DNA of 64,000 bases. It comes from Hyparrhenia diplandra (taxonomy: Eukaryota; Streptophyta; Magnoliopsida; Poales; Poaceae). A model generated the notes under the pieces. It was not told the origin of the DNA. It saw only the letters and a list, made by a program, of their open reading frames with translations, and ran no database searches. This document shows positions 35,801 through 47,172 of the stretch, piece after piece. Each line of letters starts with the position of its first letter. The first letter of the stretch is position 1. The stretch is from contig JADLZK010001932.1 of assembly GCA_015847255.1 (NCBI GenBank), forward strand, positions 682,001-746,000. Direction: 5' to 3'. The position numbers and the translations under genes were made by a program.

Positions 35801-38650
35801 TGTGCTTAGGGGCTTGCTCGCGGTTGCGAGGAAAAGTTAGATTCAGTTGGACCACCCACGCCACACTTGACACCAACACCTCGGTTGGATGCACCTTCTC
35901 CAAAGCTCGATCATCGCGGAACCATATCACTCTCTCGTTTACTACACGTAAATGATGATGCATACTTTAGCATGATGAAGTATAAACATGGTGCTTGATG
36001 GATGCATGAAATGATAAACATCTTGAGTACAACTTTCCTTCACGATAAAGTTGCAACCTAACACAACCAACTTGTTGAACTACTCTATAAGATATCATCA
36101 CCATTGCCTAAGGAGTTCTCAAGGACCATTTGATTATGATATGATCCTAGTTTCACAAAACAAATCTAAATCACACACTAAACCTAAGTCATTAACTCTA
36201 ACACTCACTTTCTCTAATAAATAAATTAAAGCATAATATAGAAAATAATTTAAACATTTCAAAATGACTCCAAACTTTTTTATACAATAAGGTCACATCA
36301 TAAAAAACAGTACCAAATAAATTTTCATGAATTTTGGAAATATATCTTATTTTCTAAAAATCATGGAAGATGCATTTTTAATTAAAATTTGTATTTTTAA
36401 ATCATGCAAGAACTACTCAAAAATCAAATTTTCATAATTTTCATGCGTAGACATACTCATAGGAAGGCTACACAAAAATTTTCAGAATTTATAAGCAAGT
36501 ATTTGAATTTATATGAAAATAACAAAAACAGATACTATTCACCATAAAAGAAATTCATAAAACATTTTATAAAAGAAAAACGGCATTGGGCCTAAAGCCA
36601 CTTGGCTCGGCCCAGCGCGTGTGGAACAAAGAGGTGCCGGCCCATAAGCGGCCCTGACCAGGAATGGCCCCGGTAGTTTTGCAAAAAGGCCCTTAGACTT
36701 TTATGAAATTACAAGTAAGTACAAAACACTATTTATATGAGTTAAGAAATTTACATTGGGAATCACGGAAAATATTTTATTTACCTCTAGGTCCTTCTTC
36801 TACTTTCTTCTTCGTTCTTCTTCTTTCTTCGACCACGTAACACCGGCCGGGGGAGGGGAATCGGGCGTCCGGCCGGTCTTGCTCGACCTCACCGTACGGC
36901 TGAAAGAAGGACCGTGAGGAACGCGGCAGCTCCGGACGCACCAGCGCTGGCCCTGGCCCAACCGGAGACGACTGCGGCCTGGCCATCCGCGCGGTCGGTC
37001 GGAGCGGCGGCCATGGCGTTTCGCCGCCATAGCCATGGCGTTGTGCGCTTCGCGCCCGCGGGCGAGGGCGAAGGGCGTGGAGTGGTGGTGGTATTTGGAC
37101 CGCCGAGGAGAAGAGGAGGACGAGCAGGAAGGGCGGCGACGAGGTGCGGCCGACCGACCATGGCCATGGCGGCGCTCTTGCGCCGCAAGGCCGACGAGGA
37201 GCGAGGGAGGAGGGAGGAGAAGATGAGCGAGGCGCGAGGGGCGAGGCTCGGACACGGCCCCGGCCTCCAACCCGGGCAGCCGAGCACCGGTCGGCGTCCA
37301 CGAAGGAGGGACGCTGGGCGTCAATGGCCATCGACGCGCTCCGAAACCGCGAGCCCCCGGAGCACGCGTCGACCATTGAGACATTTTGTCGAACACCGAC
37401 GCGTGTCAAAGTAGGTCGATTGTGGTACCGGTTTTGGGCTATTTCGGGCGAATTTGGAGATGGGCCAATAAACAAAAAATGATCACCTGATCAATCTACA
37501 ATGTTATTATTAAGGGCCCAAAGTCATTAGCATAACCGATTAAAAGATAATCATCTTCAAAACTTGCATTGTCAATGACTTAATGATAATTGGAAATGAT
37601 TGTCAAAACCTTGTCAAATCAAATCCGACCGATCTCAAATTTTGATATGTCATTCCTCAAAGCATAAACTCAATTCCGTATTTTTGGTCCAACTCAAGTT
37701 ACTTAGCAAAATCTCGAGAACGCGAGACGTCGATCCATATTCATGGTTTTCCGGACTTAGAATATTCAAGTCCCGGAAATCGGCGTTTTCTTTCCAACTT
37801 GAGTGATATATTTGAGGCACTTAGGAGCCAAAGCATGACTTGACCCATAAATAACTTTTTTGTTGTACTCCTCACAATCTTTACTTTCACTTAAAGAGCA
37901 AACCTCATATCTTGCTCAGAAAATATAGTTCCACTTCGGTCAACGCATCAACTTGATAAACTTCCGAACTAGGGTTTTGAGCCAATCAAAGCATTTTCGA
38001 GGTAATTGCTCAACATGAACCCTTAATGGCTTTTGTTGGAGAGTTCATTTAGAGTCATTTGAGTACTGTGGCAAGGGTTGGTTGACTTCACCTGTTCCAG
38101 TTACATTATTGAGCCACTGAAAGCACTATATAAGTAATGGCATGACTTATCATTTCATGTGACTTTTTGATTCCGATCTTCGTAAAACTTAACCACTAGC
38201 TAAGGCACATATAGGTTGAGATGCGGAGCATAAGAAATCATGGTTCCCTCTAATCACTTATGTCCTTAGCCAGACTCCAAATATAAGCATCAAAACTTAC
38301 TTTTGCTCTGAAATTGATGCCTCGAGATCACAACCATAAACTAATACACTTGCCTTTGTCCAAATCCATACTTAGCTAGTAATTAACACCTGGGTGTTAC
38401 AGAGGTGGCGATCTGGACTACTATTTTCAGTTTCCCTTGTCCTTATTCTAGAATGTCACCAACAACGTATTGGATGATAGGTTACTGCTGTTTAGTAAGC
38501 CATTGGAGGCAACTTGACAGCAGGCCAGTGTGGACTGAATGATCATTGTTGCCATCAATTCCTCATATTTTGCATTTGTGTTTTTTTTATGCAGCACTGG
38601 GTGCAGTCTCTATAGACGAGGGGCCAGGAGTCGATGAACCGAGTGCATAA
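32834..38650 (+). CDS. F-box protein, grass family, two exons
   Basis: Probable substrate adaptor of an SCF ubiquitin ligase. ATG at 32834 begins MPAAPLEELLEEVLFRIPPDD, an F-box at residues 5-45, followed by KFHGTPPLLGFLH and a long beta-rich C-terminal part (FVWDPISDKLRKLP, FIYVYSSEADWW, ILKYDLLTQEISRI, HLKSGRCNKML). Exon 1 ends at 33982 (CCAG|gtac). Exon 2 is 38595-38650 (after tgcag), reading ALGAVSIDEGPGVDEPSA and stop, the usual ending of this family, so the 4.6-kb intron is real. The frame is broken at the C-run 32916-32918 (one too many), near 32931, and at 32970-32971 (one C short). The intron contains a solo LTR at 34456-38401. Target protein unknown. Confidence 0.8.
34456..38401 (-). 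mobile_element. Solo LTR, Tekay/Del-like Ty3-gypsy, inside an intron
   Basis: Read on the minus strand it begins TGTAACACCCAGGTG and ends GGTTCTGTTACA. It is flanked by the perfect 5-bp duplication GAGGT at 34451-34455 and 38402-38406. The length of 3,946 bp, the TGTAACACCC start and the lack of gag-pol coding sequence fit a solo LTR of a long-LTR chromovirus such as Tekay/RIRE3. GC-rich frames at 36780-37480 lie inside it and have no domain. Confidence 0.85.
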
Positions 38651-39224
38651 GGAGAAGCCCATATTACTAGCGTGCAAGGTCTTCAAAACCAATGAGGAAG
38701 AAATTACTAGGACAAACAACATGTCTGTCCTCGTATGATAATTCTTGGTGCTTTTGCTATTGTTCTTGTTCCGTAGACTTTTACTTTATGGATCGTTGGC
38801 ATTTGTAATAATAAGTAGCATCTTTATTTATCTCTAGAAGTTGGTAAACGAACCAGGATTATCCTTTCTTTGTGCATGAGAACTTGAGTTTGTAATCAAG
38901 TTATGAGAATGGCATTAATTGCTCTTGTATGAACCAATGATATGAAATTTTAAGCTTTGTTGTGGAAATTCTCTTCTACTTTTTACATGGAACCAAGTAA
39001 GGAAATTGATTCCATGGTATGCTAACTCAATTATATGCATAATAACTCATTTATTTGCTTTTTCCTTGCAAACAATATTATTAGGGTGTAGACACAATGG
39101 TAGGTCAAGAGTATTTTTGAATGAACCTGGGAGCATGATCCCCACAAACAAATGAGCCTGAGCTCGAGGCCTTTGAGTCTTTGACTAGCAGTACAGGTTC
39201 TGAATACAAAGTCTACTCTACTTG
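38651..39224 (+). other. 3' UTR and flank of the F-box gene
   Basis: Transcribed 3' end probably runs to about 38960, where AT-rich 'caatgatatgaaattt' lies. Beyond it there is no coding signal until the CACTA element. Confidence 0.4.
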
Positions 39225-40160
39225 CACTACTACTTATTCTATTTTTCGTGGCGGACTTTTTTGATTTTCCGTGGTGGTTTTCATAACCGCCACGAAAAGG
39301 AAGGTCACGGGAAAATAGTGTGATTTTTCCGTGGCGGTTTTGGAAACAAAAAAGCCCGCCACCTTTAATGAATAAAAAAATATATATATAAAATCAATCT
39401 GAAAACCCGAGCGGGCCCGGATATGGGCCGGGCCCGTTAGGGGTTTCGTGGTCCCGCCCGCGAGATGCAGCCCGGCGCCGTGCTCCACCGTGACCCGCTG
39501 CCGCCGACGGATTCGCACGCCGGCGGATCCGCCGCGCCGCCGGCGGATCCGCCCGCCGGCGATCCCGCTTCGGAGAAGCTCCACCGTGACCCGCTTCGAC
39601 CGGCGGGGTAAGGCCGCCCGAGAAGCCCGCCGCGCTGGGCCGCTGGGATGCGCCGGGATGCGGCCCCCGCCCCGCCCGCTCCGCCCCCCCGGAGCCCCAA
39701 GCCCCCTGTCGCCGTCGCGCCGGGTGAGGGTCGCGCCCCGCCGTCGTGGTGCTTGGTGAGGGGCGCGACGGGAAGGAGGGAAGGGGGGGGCGCGCTCACC
39801 GGGTCGGGGAGTCTGCAGAGAGGGTGAGGGGCGCCGGTGGGGGGGAGTCTGCGGAGAGAGAGAGAGAGAGTTGGTGAGAGAGAGATGGTGAAGTGAAATG
39901 AAACCCTAGGAGCTCGTATATATATTTGTGGTCACCAAATGGGCCTTTGGGCTCATAGGTTGGCCCGATTTTTCCGTGGCGGGCTAAATATAAAACCGTC
40001 CACAAGTTAATCTATTTACCATGGCGGTTTTTAAAACCGCCACGCGGTTAATTAAAAAAAAATCATCATGGTAAATCAAGCCATTTACCGTGGCGGTTTT
40101 CTAAATGCCCGTCCTAAAAAATTTTTCCAAGTGCCTCGTAAAATCAATTTTGTAGTAGTG
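39225..40160. mobile_element. Non-autonomous CACTA element, 936 bp
   Basis: Ends are CACTACTAC and GTAGTAGTG, flanked by the 3-bp duplication TTG (39222-39224 and 40161-40163). Several copies of CCGTGGCGGTTTT and its inverse lie within about 130 bp of each end, the subterminal repeats that CACTA transposase binds. The GC-rich centre (39400-39800) has short frames but no transposase domain. Confidence 0.92.
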
Positions 40161-40163
40161 TTG

Positions 40164-40679
40164 TGTTCTTCAGCCAAGGAACTGATAATAATGCTCGGTT
40201 TAATGCCAAGAAACTACTGAATATAGTGACTGCTCTTGAAGAATATTTTTGTATGTCACGTTCAAGATTATCCTTTACAACACTGGCAGGCTTTCGGGCT
40301 CCACATCTCTTCTGTGTCTTTCATCTTACTGAAATATTTTTCATGCTTGAGTTTTAAAATTATTTTAAAATTATTAAAGGTACAGTTGTCCATCTTCTGC
40401 CAAATCTTCGACAACTATTACAACATCAAGGAACATCTCAAACCATTGAGAAATGGTAAAATATGTGGTGGACTAGCTACTTGGTGGAAACATGGAAATC
40501 AATTAAAAAACATATTTGGGTCCTTCAAGAAATATTGAAACTTAATTAGTACATCCCTTGTGCATAAAAATATATACTCGCATGCAAACATTGGATTTCA
40601 AACTCGCATTTCAAAACCTCTTACCAAAATGAAATTTTCTTTTTTGAGGGGAAACACAGGAGGGGCAAAGGCGCCCTTA
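40164..40679. other. Intergenic, no gene recognised
   Basis: AT-rich sequence with short frames lacking domains. Confidence 0.35.
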
Positions 40680-41687
40680 CCGTGTGTTTGGTTGAGGGTC
40701 GGGTGGGTTGTGTTGGATCCAACCCGTTTTTTGGGTTGGGTTCAACCCATCTTAGTGTTTGGTTGCACTTTTGATTTTGGGGACGGAGTCGACCTATCCC
40801 TTGTTTGGTTGAAGGGATTGAGAATACGGGTTGGATGGGAAGATGACACCGATTAGCGAGGCGTTTTTTTATTAGAACCCCTCAACTATTCAAAAATCGG
40901 CGAAGGCTATATCAACGAACCTTTCTCTCGACGTTTTTACATCGGGAACCCTGCAAGAGAAACCAAATTAAATTTTCATCCTTTTTCTTCCATCGCACAG
41001 AGCGCCACCGCCTGTGACCCGCGACCTCCTCCGCCCCACGCGAGCTCCGCCTCCGCGCTAGGAGCAGCCAGAGCGCGCAGGGAGGAGGAGAGGAGAGGAG
41101 GGGAAGGGAGGGGAAAGGAGAGAGCAGAGGGTCGGACATGGCCGCGGGTCGCCGCTCCGTGAGGGCCGCTGGCAATGGGAGGGCTCGCGGGTCACGCCAC
41201 CGCCAGGCCGGCAGTGGGACTTAACCAGCTCGCCTCCGTGGGCGCATCCGCAAATGATGAAGCCATGGATTTGGCGGTCATGGAGGTGTTCGCCGCGATT
41301 CGCCATGGATTTGATTCGCGCATGGATTCGGGCCGCGGTGTGTTTGTTCCGATGGGCTGAAGGGCGGCGGGCGCATGTGGTCGATCTCCGCCGGTGAAAG
41401 TCGCCCATCACGCGCGGGCACTCACCGCCCGCCCGCCAGCCATACGCTACGCCGCTGGCCGCCGCCGCCGCTGCGGAGACGGACTCACGACCAGTGAGAC
41501 GGAGAGCCAGCGAACCCCGAAGCGGGTCGGCTCCATCCCTCGGATTTTGAGGAATGAACCCAACCCGCATCTCGGTGGAATATTCCATCGAGGAGCCAAC
41601 CCATCCCTCCTCTCTTGCATCCAAACACTGCCAAGAATGGGTTGGTCCGTCCTGGTCGAAACTCCGACCATCGAACCAAACACATGG
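40680..41687. mobile_element. PIF/Harbinger-like non-autonomous element with GC-rich cargo
   Basis: Ends CCGTGTGTTTGGTT and, inverted, CCATGTGTTTGGTT (one mismatch in 14) are flanked by TTA at 40677-40679 and 41688-41690. The outer 200 bp on each side repeat 'aacccatc/gggttgg' motifs. The centre (about 40980-41480) is GC-rich, unlike the ends, and open for 188 codons on the minus strand (41624-41058), without a recognised domain. It may be a captured host sequence. Confidence 0.75.
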
Positions 41688-41690
41688 TTA

Positions 41691-42578
41691 CTGTGCTTTA
41701 GGTTCATCTGCACTAAAAAGAACCTCATATTTGTCATTTTCGTATGATTTTTCCTAGTTTGAGATTGCATGTCATTTTTTTTTTTTTGTTTGAGTACATA
41801 TTTATATGTACTATGGATGGTTTCAATTTTTTTGAATAACTGGAATATAGGTGGTTTCCATGTACTGCATATTTTGCCAAAACATGACAATACAATCCGC
41901 AACCGCATGCTATATATATATCTGCAGCAAAAATGGGAAGCCAGAGAGATTACTTGGTTGCTTAATTACTCCATGGCTCTGTACACAATTATTTTGATCT
42001 TTTAAAAGAAAAATAGAAATTCTGTCCCAATTCCGCCGTGCAAATATGAGTACTAGTCTTGTATCCATATGAGCGATGAACCGAAAGAAAGAATGTAACT
42101 CTCGCTTTTTTGATAATTTGAAGTTTGACCAGAGTTCTTTTTAGAGTTTTAGGGCCTAGCCTCAGGTCTTAGCATTAGGAAAGACAACATAAAGTTCGTT
42201 ATAGCATTCAGGTGGGTTACACCTCTCCAGAAACCGACCGTGTTGTACCTGATAGGTATGTTTCTCCGCCGAAAGCTTATGTAAATCCGTTCTTATTGGG
42301 TGTTTGCTTGTTTAATTGTTTTGATATACGGTCGTACTATATATTAGTCGTGTTTGGATCAAGCACGGGCGATGGGCAAATTGAATTCGGTTGTGTTTTT
42401 CCTGTTGGGATTGGAACTCCTGGTCATGCATTAGTCGGGACAATTCTTGTGCAGCAAAAAAATTTGTGCTTAATTTGGTGATTCGGTTGTCCGCCGGAAA
42501 GGGGCAGAAGACGTCCGTTGAAGATAAATAGGAATTCTTTGTTTTTTGGGTATATATGACCTTTTTGTTAGCAAACTC
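41691..42578. other. Intergenic, no gene recognised
   Basis: AT-rich with short frames and no domain. Confidence 0.35.
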
Positions 42579-43380
42579 TTTTTTTTTTTTTTGATAAAGC
42601 ATACCTGTATTAATTAAGGGAAAAGCAATACAAGTACACCGTATAAGGATCATTATGACAGCTACCCCGCCTATAATCTACAAGGACCCCAATAAATAAG
42701 GAAATTACAAACTGGTCCGTAGACCCTTCCGTAACGGACACTGCCCAGCAACCGCCGCCGTCGAAGACCGCCGCCACCAAACCTGAAGCACCAAAAGCCG
42801 GAAGAAACCCCGTCGTTGAGGTGGACTGAGAAAGACGCCGATGTCGCAAAAGCGAAGAAGTCGTTGAACGCCCATCCGCCGGGATCACTATCCAAGGTTG
42901 AGGCGGCGATGGTGGAGCCGACGATAGCATCCTCCGCCGCGGTGAAGCCGAATCCGGTCGAACCACCAATCTTCCTAAAGACCCGCAGCCACCACCGCAT
43001 CCACGAAAGTAGGGACGGGAGCCTCCACGCACCAAGACGCCGAAGACCTCGCCGGTAGAACACTCCTAAACAAGATCCAAGAACAGACCTTACCTCCACA
43101 CCCTCGCCGCCGGGCGCTGGAGACGAACGCCACCGGAGACGGGGAAGAGAGCGAGAGGACATTATTCTGGGCGCCGCCGCCGCCCGCCGCCTCAACGCCA
43201 TCGCCGGAAACCGTAACATAGACCTAACCCTAACCCTAGATCCGGGGACACACCACCTACTGGAGGAAACACCGGCCACAGCCATCGCCGGGCATGGAGG
43301 CCAGCTCCCTCACCCACCAACGCCGACAAGGACGCCGACGGAGAGGGGGAGCCGTGCGGCGGCGTTCGTCTACTACACGC
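42579..43380 (-). mobile_element. Poly(A)-ended retroposon, LINE-like 3' end
   Basis: On the minus strand the sequence ends 'taatacaggtatgctttatc' followed by A13, seen as the T-run at 42580-42592. Upstream is a long GC-rich frame (43285-42671) with SDPGGWAFNDFFAFATSASF. I take it for the 3' part of a non-LTR retroposon. No target duplication was found and the 5' border is a guess. Confidence 0.45.
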
Positions 43381-43429
43381 GACAATTTTACCTTCACCTT
43401 GCATTGCAGTACACGTTTTACAGAGACGA

Positions 43430-43673
43430 CCCGCAGAAAACTTAAACTTTGCGGCCCATCCCTGAGGCACCAGGCCCAGACCAAAAAACTACGTGAAGCC
43501 CAGACTCCACACTCCGCCCGCTGAGCTGATTTGCTCGCTCGCTCAGTCGCTCCGCCGCAAACAGCCTCCACTCCGCTCAAGTAACGGGCGGTTCTTCTAG
43601 GGTTTAGAAATCCCCGTTCGATCTTCATCCTCGGCACCGCAGTTTCTCGCCGGCGATCAGCCGACAAATCGCC
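43430..43673 (+). promoter_or_regulatory. Shared upstream region of the F-box cluster
   Basis: Contains 'caggcccagaccaaa', 'cgtgaagccca' and 'actccacactccgcc', short blocks that recur upstream of the truncated copy (48760-48810) and of the F-box gene at 52658 (52300-52390). This suggests duplicated promoter sequence. I see no clear TATA box. Confidence 0.4.
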
Positions 43674-46600
43674 ATGATGCGTCACATTTGGGAGAAATTC
43701 TGGGCGGCGCTGGGCATATTCGTGGGATACCGCCGCACGCCCCCAACCCTTTCCGCCCGGACCACGCCGCCGCCGGCGAGGGCCTTTCACCTCTGGGTCA
43801 CGCCGCCGTCGGCGATGAAGGAGGCGCCAGCGACGGCCAGCCACCCCGGATCTCGCACCTGCCGGTGATGAAGGCGGCGGCAGCGAGGGGGAGGAGGAGG
43901 ACCTTCTCAGCGCGCTCCCCGACGACATCCTCCTCCTCGTCCTCCTCCACCTCCCTTCTGCTGCGGCCGCCGCGCGACCTGTGTCCTTTCGCGCCGATGG
44001 AGCCGCCTCTGGACGCAGCTCCCGGATCTGTTCTTCTTCCCGTTCGACGACGAACTGGCCCTCGCCCTTCCCTCGCCGGTCGCCGCGTGCGCGGCACTCG
44101 CCCTCCATGCGGCCCCCGCGCTCCGGGTGCTGGCCGTCGTCGCCTACGACGCCGACCCTAGGGACGTGGCTGCGGTACTCCGCCTCGCCGCACCTCGCCT
44201 CATCGGTTTCCTCTGTTTCCCGCAACGTGGTGCCGAAGGATCGGATGGCACGGGAGGTGGCCGAGGCCGGGGTAAGGGCCGACGTTGAGCTGCCCTGCTT
44301 CGACAGGGCTGAACAGATTATCCTCGACTTAGGCTACCTTCGTCTCCTGCTGCCACCATCCGCCGTGTTCACGAAGCTTACCATGCTGAACCTGTCAAAC
44401 GTACGGTTCCCAGGCTCTTGCGACATCGGCGACGCCTTCTCATCAACCCGTTGCCCTTCGCTGCGACGGTTGTGTCTCTTCAACACTCAAGGGATGTCCA
44501 AACTCACTATCTCCTCAGTCTCTCTCCTAAGTTTGCGTTTGCATACCGTGGAAGGGTTGGAACAGCTCACTGTCATGTCTCCAAGGTTGATAGACCTGCG
44601 AATCAAAATGTGTTTTGTCGAGTGGAAGCCAGTGGTTGACATTGTTGCTCCTATTCTAGAAACGATCTATTGGTTTGATGGATATGATCCAAGCTTGGTC
44701 CAGCTTGGTGAGCTGGCACATCTACGGAAACTGTCAACCGTATGCTATGCAAATGCATTGCCTGAGCTTCTGTACAATTGGGGCATTGTGATGTTATTGC
44801 GGCACTCGTGGAACATCCCTGCTCCTTTCATTACGATCATGTATCCAAATGTGAGTATGCTGTATAATGCATTTGAAACATTTCTTTATTACATATTGCT
44901 ATAAGTACAAGTAGTTACAAAACTACTTTTTTTTTTTTTTTTGAAAACTACAAAAACTACTTTGTAGTAGTAGTGATTACCAGATATTAATGTAGTCAAG
45001 CAACAAACTGTCAATGTGAAAGGACCTTCAGTTGTAGGTACACGTGTACAGCTCACTATTGTAATACATGGCCATACTTACATGATGCAAGCATAAGATG
45101 TATGCATGACTATTTGATCTGGCAAACAAATGAATTGGGGGCTTTTGGATCCCAGCTCAAGCCAAATGGTCTGAAGCTACAAGCCACTCACATTCTTTAG
45201 CTAATGTATAGAACAGAAAAAAAGAAATAAAGCTGTATAATTAAATGTCATTAAATATAAAGATTTTATCAGGATCAGTAGTTAAGGAGAGTAAGCTCAC
45301 CCCATTTCTTATATAAATTCTTGCTCAATTTGTTTTTTTTTCTAAATTCTCACAATAGTATGATTATTGAGGTTGTTCATTTTAGGTATATCCTATTGAT
45401 GTGTCATGTTTAGTCTTCCTTTTTTATATATATAATTTTTAATGTACCATGGCACCTTCCTGAATGACTATATCACATCAACCGCTTTTTTATCTTTTGT
45501 TCCCATAGATGCATTGGTACAGTTGTAATATTCGGTCAAGGACATGAATTTAGGAGTGGATGGTAGTTTATTATGTGGGTCATATTCAATCTTTTAGGGC
45601 ACAAACTGGGTGAGTGTATAGTTATCAAGTACTAGCTTTGATTCTTTACCAGAGGCATCTTGTCATTTACTCACCAAAACAAGTCTGAAGTAGTCTGCCT
45701 GCATTTTGTAACTGTCATTTGTTGTGAGAAAATCAGCTATTCTAGAGAGTTGCTTTATTTCTTGCCTTATGAAATTTTATTGTGGCCATTTGCGAATTTG
45801 CAGATGGCTTACTACCAGTACTTGATGGAAGCCTTAACCTTGCTCCCGGTTGAGAACTTACACCTGCAGTTAGTAACATCTGGACATGCAAATTCGCAAA
45901 TGGCTATCTCTTGTGTATTCCATTTCCTCAGGATTTCCACCAGTATAAGTGGGTTGTTTCTGCATATATGTGAACTCACTGAGGTATGCTTCACTTTATC
46001 AACTATTGAATACTTTGGTTGCTTATAAGGCGGTGGAAGCTTTTTCATTTGGTGGAGTGATGCTTTGACAAATGGTGACTTGAATAGTTAGTTTGGTACA
46101 TGTAGACAGTCAGTCATTTATTTTTCTCCATGGTTTGTTTCTGCTAGATATAATTGTATGAATATACTCTAGCAGTTGTGCATTTATCCAAAGAATACAA
46201 TGTAAAGCTGCAACTCTACTATTAGTCCTTAAATTAATTGCCAGCGTGATGTTGCTGGCTGGCATCAGGTTTCAAGCTGATGGTATATTTTACAGAGTAG
46301 TATTTAAGCTGATGGTACTTTTCATGGGTGCTATGCTAAAGGCTCTGTTGAGACCCTAAGAAGCAAAATTCATCGATAATATGCTATTTGCAATTGGCAT
46401 ATATTTGTGTAATTTTGTGGATATTTTGTTTTCTGCAATTCATCTATACATGGCATGAATTCATTGCTGGAATTGGCTAACACCAAAGGATATTCATATG
46501 CAAATTTTCTCTATGTTGTTCAGACTTCCACTTTCTAAATGACCGTAGATCGAAATGATTTCTGCTTTCTTATGCTTTTCTTATTGTCAGTAGCCATTGA

Positions 46601-46895
46601 AGAAATTGTTGAGAAGTTAGCCCATCTTATGTCTATGCTCCTCATCTCAGGAACAAACTGCTTGTTCGCCGGGTTGTTTTTTTGTCATCAGCCACAAGAC
46701 TGGGAAACTGAGGAGCTCTGCTTGAATTTTCTCCAGGAATTGCATATTTGTGGATTAAGTGGTGGAGATGATGATCTTGCATTTGTGAAACGGCTATTGG
46801 GATGGACACCACTGGTCAAAACAGTTACTATAAATTTTGCGTGCTGTTGGGATTATGGTCACGATGGTTTCTGCGGCAGTGGTAACTTCAGGTGA
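43674..46895 (+). CDS. F-box/LRR/FBD protein, copy 1 (frameshifted)
   Basis: SCF-type adaptor of the plant F-box/LRR-FBD family. Exon 1 (43674-44850) starts MMRHIWEKFWAALGI. The F-box (LLSALPDDILLLVLLHLPSAA) lies in a second frame near 43900. From about 44220 the leucine-rich part reads VELPCFDRAEQIILDLGYLRLLLPP, then CPSLRRLCLFNTQG and KPVVDIVAPILETI. Exon 2 (45804-45983) reads MAYYQYLMEALTLLPVENL; exon 3 (46651-46895) carries the FBD region LQELHICGLSGGDDDLAFVKRLLGWTP. Both introns have GT-AG ends. The frame is broken at least twice in exon 1 and by two extra T in the run at 46677-46683. The C-terminus differs from copy 2. An 18-bp insertion in exon 2 is an inverted copy of the exon border. 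Confidence 0.75.
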
Positions 46896-47172
46896 ACCGG
46901 ACTGATCCTTTAGCCACTGTCATTGAGGATACGGTGAAGGACAAGGTACCAGTAGGCTAGGGGAGCTTTAAGGGACGTGTCTTTGCTGGGTAGGAGCCAT
47001 GGGTGTAGCTTAGTGGGTATGCAACTGCTTTACCTCTGTTCAAGTGTGGGTATGCAACTGCTTTATCTCTGTTCAAGTGTGGCTCGTGACCAATGGCCAG
47101 CCTTATGCAAGTATGATAAAACAAAGCTTCCCTGTGACATGCACTTGTTGCTACGTCCATGGTGTGCCTTTA
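46896..47172 (+). other. 3' UTR of copy 1, left of the inserted element
   Basis: Matches the 3' flank of copy 2 (59333-59520) over 'gtgtctttgctgggtaggagccatgg' split by small changes. It includes a local tandem duplication of 'gtgggtatgcaactgctttacctctgttcaa' (two units of 32 bases, near 47012-47076). Confidence 0.6.

Noticed and set aside
36777..37482. Long GC-rich open frames on both strands near 37 kb as possible genes
   Set aside because: They lie inside the solo LTR delimited by GAGGT duplications, overlap each other, and show only low-complexity Ala/Arg/Pro/Ser sequence.
40912..41624. 188-codon frame as a real gene
   Set aside because: It is inside a TTA-flanked element, has no recognised domain, and its composition resembles GC-rich filler; kept only as possible captured cargo.
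43257..44225. 322-codon minus-strand frame opposite the F-box gene
   Set aside because: It is antisense to the F-box/LRR coding sequence and its retained frame is a by-product of GC-rich codon use; no domain.
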